From Nymphaea colorata (lineage: Eukaryota; Streptophyta; Magnoliopsida; Nymphaeales; Nymphaeaceae), in NCBI RefSeq assembly GCF_008831285.2, contig NC_045142.1, positions 3,661,001-3,725,000 on the forward strand: 64,000 nt of DNA. The letters are read 5' to 3'. Made by a program: the position numbers and the translations under genes. Positions 59,126-64,000 of the stretch are shown one piece after another. Below the pieces are notes generated by a model. That model was not told where the DNA came from. It searched no databases and was given only the letters and a program-made list of their open reading frames with translations. Numbering within the stretch: position 1 is the stretch's first letter; the number at the start of each line of letters is the position of its first letter.

Positions 59126-62100
59126 GTGAGTGCAGGGCCCTTCTTTCTTGGCGATACACTTCCACTTTTCTTTCAGTTTAGGAAATTTCTAAAAGAAACT
59201 GGTAATAACAAAAAACACACCCTAGATTTCATGGTTCCGATTGTTTTTGAAAACTTTCTCTTAGTTACAGAACAGTGTCTAAATTGAGTAAAATAATAAA
59301 AGCACAAGTTTTAAAGCTTATGCCTGCTTGAAGTAAGGAAACCATAATAATAAATTTGCAGTAAACAAAAATTTTATGATTTGGGTGCGTCCGTAGTTGG
59401 GAAGTGGACATTCTCTGCATGAACTCAAAGCAGAGTATGCTTTAGTTGGGAAGGAGATGCTGAACTTGGGCGTTCTCTTTTGACTTGAGTCGGAAAGCTT
59501 AAAAAGGAGACTGCTACCAGGTGATGGATAACTTTCCGGCTTTTCATGCTGCTGGCATCTGAAAAGTATTATGTCCATTGGCCGCAGCTTAAAAAGTAGT
59601 ATGCTGCCTCCGATATTGCAAGATGCTCCAAGTGTCACGACCCAATTTTTTATACCTTTTTTTTTAATATAAATAATAGCTAAAGTAAAAATTGAGACCC
59701 AAACAACTAAATTAACCATTCAAAACCGACGCAATGTTCAGAATGCCAATACCCATCCATCACAAGCCCGAGGATGTCGATCTAATAGCCACAAACTCTC
59801 AAGAACTACCAGTAGAGATAGAAAAAAGGGTCAGAATTCCTCTGAGTATGGAAAAAATTCAGCCATGAATGAAACATGGCCCAATAGAATAATATTTGAT
59901 TTTGTAAAACAAATTCATATAAGAGCCTTATGAACCACAACCATAAGTCTCCAAATCTTAACACTTATTACAGTTATGTCACATTTATAAAAAAAGGAGG
60001 TGTGCACAACCTCTAAATATTCGTAGACTTCCAACCGTGGTCTATCATTTCAATGGTCATGGTGCCAAGCAACAACAGAAATCCTCGTGGGCACTCACGG
60101 GCAGAACAAAACATATCTTCACCAGACGATTCAACCGACCGAGGGTGCCCACAGTGAAGCCTCCTGGGATATCCTAGATCGCCGCTACAGCAACATGGTC
60201 CCTCTAGGAACCCGGGGTGAGGAACCAGGAGATGCCTTGCTCTCCAACAGAAACTGAACAAAATCCCAAACTCTTGTGCCGCTCAATACCCTGTGGACTC
60301 TCCAATGCAGACAGAGGAGTGTACGTCAACAGTGAGCTCAAGTTCACCACAACCTCTTGGGACGAAACCAAACACTGGGCAAAACATAAGCTCGCACTCG
60401 CATATATACCAATACACACACAGTTCACGTTTCGCCTACGAACCTCAAATGTGAGAGTTTATCATTACTAGACCTCGTCTATTACCACTCACAAAAACCG
60501 CCTATAGGCTCAGTTTCTGAGACGAAAGCAATAAGCCATTTTCTAACCTGATTTAACAGGCAACAAAGCAAAATCGAATAAATATGCAACAATACAAAGT
60601 ATGTCAAGTCTTTAGAACCCTTTTTCTAAAATTTTGAATAAACTTAAGGGTACCCCAAAGAAGAAATGCATAACAATTCATTTTTCTACCGAAATTACAA
60701 ACAAATATGTGAGAACCCTTTTTCAAAAAATTTTAAGAACTCAGATGGTACCAAATCGTAATTTCATGTTAAATATCCGGTTTTTGCTGAAATAACTCTT
60801 GCAAGCCTCTTTTTGAAGAGGTTTTTAGCAAAAACGTTGTGAGATGAAATTATAAAAATTATAACACTTTCTTGAAAAAATTGCTAATAAGGTGGACCAA
60901 ATTTGTAATTTTTCAACTTTGCTATAAATTTGTTCTAATCCTAAGTTTCCTTCATTTTTCACCCGATTTTCTCTCTCTTCACGGGAGTGCCTCCCTCCTC
61001 TCGTTCGGCCGACGGTAGCTTTGGACAAAGGAACAGTTTGTTTGTGGGTGTGTTTGGACAAAGGAACAGTTTGTTTGTGGATGTCCGAGTAGTCTGCCCT
61101 AAAAACTGGAGCGGATTTAGACGACACTGAGTTTTAGTACTCCATGTCCCAATTTTGGGAGCAGATTAAGTGGCCACCACAAACCGTTCCTTCGTCCAAA
61201 TGCCCCTTCAAGGAGCCTGTTTCACAATTACGACCTGTGAGGCGGACCATAAACGTCATGAAGTCGAATATGGAATTTTTTTTAATTTTGTCAAGAGTTG
61301 GTTTTCCCTTTCTGTCTTTACCAAAGGGCTCCTTTTACCCTTGTTATCGAGTTCAATCTGACGGAACTCCAAAGTACATTGTGCTGAAACGAGTTTGGAA
61401 TTCTTTGGCTGGGGGGTTTGTCTAGACGAGACACACTTGTATGTTTACGTGATTCAAGTAGAGCACAACTAGGATCCTAGGGTTAGGCCGCACCATGTCT
61501 GCTTATTTTGGGGTTGAAGACAAATTCAACTCTAACATCAATGAGAGATCAGGCATTATAAACAATATTGTTGAAATGCATGAAGACATATCAGACATTA
61601 TAAATGGTCAATTAGAGAAGCATACGTTCAGTATCAACTAATTGATATTTTTTCTTACCTATACTAAACCCAACATACCTTATGTTGTACATGTACCTAG
61701 TTATAACAGGCACCACGATAATGTGCATGAGTGCAATTCTATGTATTATCAAAGAAATAAAACATGGTATTTATTAGTGACGCAGTGATTAGAGTTCATC
61801 ACTCTAATCCACATAGGAAAAGCACCAAAAGCAAGAACAGAAGGGGAAAATGCAAGAAAACAAAAGGAAAATTCGATAATCAATTGTGGTTTTTCTCAAT
61901 GCCAATTAGCCCTAAACAAAACAACAAGAACCTTCAAGTGGCCCGACCATATATCCGAATTGGTTCTCGAGTCCAACAATCAAATATCCAAACTCCAAAA
62001 TAACATCAATAACCAAATATGCTTAATCTAAAGTCTACACAGATCAACTCAACCTTCTTTATTCTTCATCCTCTTCTTTCATTTGCCAAAAGAACTTCTC

Positions 62101-62547
62101 TCGGATCTTTGCCTTTTTTCATACTAAAAGGGTGTCCGAAGTTTCACGTCACTATCGAGCAGGCGGCAGGCTCCACTTCCTCCCTCCAGGCTCCAGCCCC
62201 ACCGATTTTAACAAAATATTATAATTATATTTTATTTGAACGCGAAATACCAATCGATTAACCTATTTCAAGTTGGCTATGCCTTTGCCTAATTTGTGGA
62301 AAGTAGAAACCGCGCCTTTTTCCATACCAAACAAGTCGAACGAGTGGTTTAAAAACAGTATATCAAACAGCCTTGCTTCGTATTATAATTTCCAAGTTCA
62401 TTAACTAGATGCATCTTGGTATAAGAAACCAATTGGCCGTGACGAAGGTGGCTCACAGACTAACAATAAAAGCAGTCATAATGAAACTCATCAGACCGAA
62501 TTAAGAAGTAAAAGAATCTGGTAAAAACGTTGCTTGTCTAAGTCTAC
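59126..62547. other. Repetitive non-coding stretch (arm 2)
   Basis: Counterpart of 27632-31033. The TGTCACGACCC-type start is at about 59634. A private 36-base tandem copy (tttggacaaaggaacagtttg unit) lies near 61020-61080. No gene is seen. Confidence 0.5.
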
Positions 62548-62643
62548 CTGGACATATGCACAACTAGCACGGTGCATTAACATACGGTTCTCTTCACGGC
62601 TTATTGCCAACCAGCGAAGCCTTACAGTCTTGAGCATTAGGAA
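62548..62643 (-). CDS. Exon of unidentified minus-strand gene (arm 2, 32 codons)
   Basis: Second copy of the exon at 31034-31129. It is open, with the acceptor catag and donor CCAG|gtagac kept. It reads RLRWLAIS where arm 1 has RLHWLAIS. Family not recognised. Confidence 0.52.
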
Positions 62644-62816
62644 CTATGTGAAAGAAACTGGCAGGTGCTAGACACTTGGATGCTAGACAAATAAGAAACA
62701 ATCTTACCTCTTGACCGTTTTCAGATTAGCGGTTGAAGAAAAAACAAGGACAAAAGGGTGAGGGAGTATTTTCATAATTCAATATTAGCTCACACATTTT
62801 TCATATTGTTCCTTAC

Positions 62817-62962
62817 CACTTGAGGGAGCAGATTTATCCCCTCTTGATTCATCCTCTCTTGCACCATATTGCCCAAACTGGTTGTTTTCTTTTCTCGTAG
62901 AAAGGGCATCCTGGAGCTCCTTCTTAAGCACTTCTCGCCTTTGCCTCTCATCCTCGAACATT
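62817..62962 (-). CDS. Exon of unidentified minus-strand gene (arm 2, coiled-coil-like)
   Basis: Second copy of the exon at 31303-31448. It is open throughout, with gtgcag acceptor and AAGTG|gtaagg donor. It has one visible residue change, T for A after LQDAL(S). The upstream partner exon (as at 33130-33331) would lie beyond the window. Confidence 0.52.
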
Positions 62963-64000
62963 CTGCACATATTTTCATTGAGTATAAATAAATAAACAAA
63001 TATGTATACATTGAGTATGATTTTTTTATTTGTGACATGCGAGTGGCCTAATGTAAAGGTACTAATTAAGTAGTGGGGGTTTTGCTTCTTTTTTCCCAAA
63101 AAAATGGCATTTTGTTATAAATTATATATTTTTTCCAATGGCTGAAGTAAGTTGCGTCTAAAGTATCCCCATTCATTAATCCTTCTGTGGATGCCATTCA
63201 TTTTAGAGTTTCTAGGTAGCTCACGTTAATTTTTGTTTCAGGAGAAATCTGCCACAAAACTTTCAAACAGCAAAATAAAGACGAAATAAGGAGTGCGATA
63301 TTAACCACCTCGCTAAGGACGGCAAAGGTGGATGGCTGTCCTAACACATAAAGGAGTCTCTACGAGCTTGTATGGGTTGGCTGACCACATTGGTTTAGTC
63401 CTAGGGGCGTGCCAGGTTTGGTGGGGAAAATTATCTCAGTTGCCTATGAAAAATTAAGTTTTACAAAATTAACCAAGTTGTGATTGGCCTTGCAAATGGA
63501 AATGTGGATGGTAAAATGAATGGATGTTGGGTTTGTTTGAAGAAAATGTCCTAAATAAGACTCGACCTAAGTAATACATACTGGTCCATTCCTTGCAGCA
63601 GGGAAAAAAAAAAACAGAAACCCGTTGACACTTGAAGGACCAAAATGGGATCTCTACGAAGTTCTTCAAAATGCAAAAAAGAACAATGAAAAACCTAATT
63701 TTCAGAAATAAGAAGAAAGGTGGCAATGGTGAGACCTAATGAAGATGATGTTCTGGGGTGGTCTTGATAGAAAAATAATGACTATCTAGGATGGTAATAG
63801 AGAATTGGCATGACATTTGTGACAAAAAACAAAAAAGGGGGAAATTTTCAATCATGAAGTCATTGAATAGCCCTGAAGAATTGAACCAATTGATTCGGAA
63901 GAGGAGAGACATATTAGACAAAACAAAGGTTCATCAAGCAAAACACGTCAATCATGTGAAAGCTAAAATCAGCAGCAGAAAAACAGCTATGATAAACTAA
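62963..64000. other. Non-coding end of window (arm 2)
   Basis: Counterpart of 31449-32490. A plus-strand frame from 63791 stays open here but is frameshifted in arm 1, and I do not recognise it. The duplication continues past the window edge. Confidence 0.45.

Larger units (their letters stand above)
46961..64000. repeat. Segmental duplication, arm 2
   Basis: Second copy of 1-32490 in the same orientation. It lacks the 5.8-kb LINE, the extra LINE/spacer and the 8056-bp kinase block, and is still continuing at the window end. Bases 46961-48826 match 1-1857. Confidence 0.95.

Overview
This window looks like nuclear DNA of a flowering plant. The signs are pieces of cysteine-rich (DUF26) receptor-like kinase genes with introns, plant L1-type LINEs whose first ORF carries a DUF4283-like domain and a zinc knuckle, a TNT1-94-like Copia element with an initiator-Met tRNA primer site, hAT- and PIF/Harbinger-like miniature elements, and long AT and GA microsatellites. 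The lineage cannot be fixed from sequence alone. I see no intact protein-coding gene. Nearly every coding stretch is a decayed transposon or a broken receptor-kinase fragment. The exception is a set of short, open, splice-flanked exons of an unidentified minus-strand gene.

The main structural fact is a large segmental duplication. Bases 1-32490 (arm 1) and 46961-64000 (arm 2) are the same sequence in the same order and orientation, with about 15 differences in the first 600 bases counted by eye. Both ends may run past the window. Arm 1 is longer for three reasons. It has a 5.8-kb LINE insertion (1858-7642) whose empty site survives in arm 2. It has an extra partial LINE and spacer (about 7.9-9.9 kb). 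It keeps an 8-kb receptor-kinase block (13983-22038) that arm 2 has lost at a 3-base microhomology.

Arm 1 layout: non-coding with a TA run (1-1857); full-length dead LINE (1858-7642); partial LINE, spacer and second partial LINE without reverse transcriptase (7.8-12.7 kb); kinase exons of three broken DUF26 kinases (13.4-20.1 kb), one split by a solo LTR and one followed by a Harbinger-like MITE; the 5' part of another DUF26 kinase split by a Copia element (22.3-27.6 kb); repeats; then minus-strand exons of an unknown gene (31.0-33.3 kb). Arm 2 repeats this order in shorter form.

Between the arms (32.5-47.0 kb) lies a nested inverted-repeat zone. Arms at about 33121-36036 and 41699-45696 carry copies of one exon at their outer ends, and the right-arm copy is split by a 194-bp hAT-like MITE. 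Inside them sits a 1.36-kb foldback with about 425-bp near-identical arms and several smaller hairpins. These are candidate small-RNA sources.

The genes do not work together as a pathway. The window is a record of a tandem receptor-kinase cluster taken apart by transposon insertion, exon loss, duplication and point decay. Because the two arms can be compared, events can be ordered. The Copia insertion, several of its stops, its reverse-transcriptase active-site change and one LTR deletion came before the duplication. The 5.8-kb LINE, the 8-kb deletion and a set of private stops most simply came after it.
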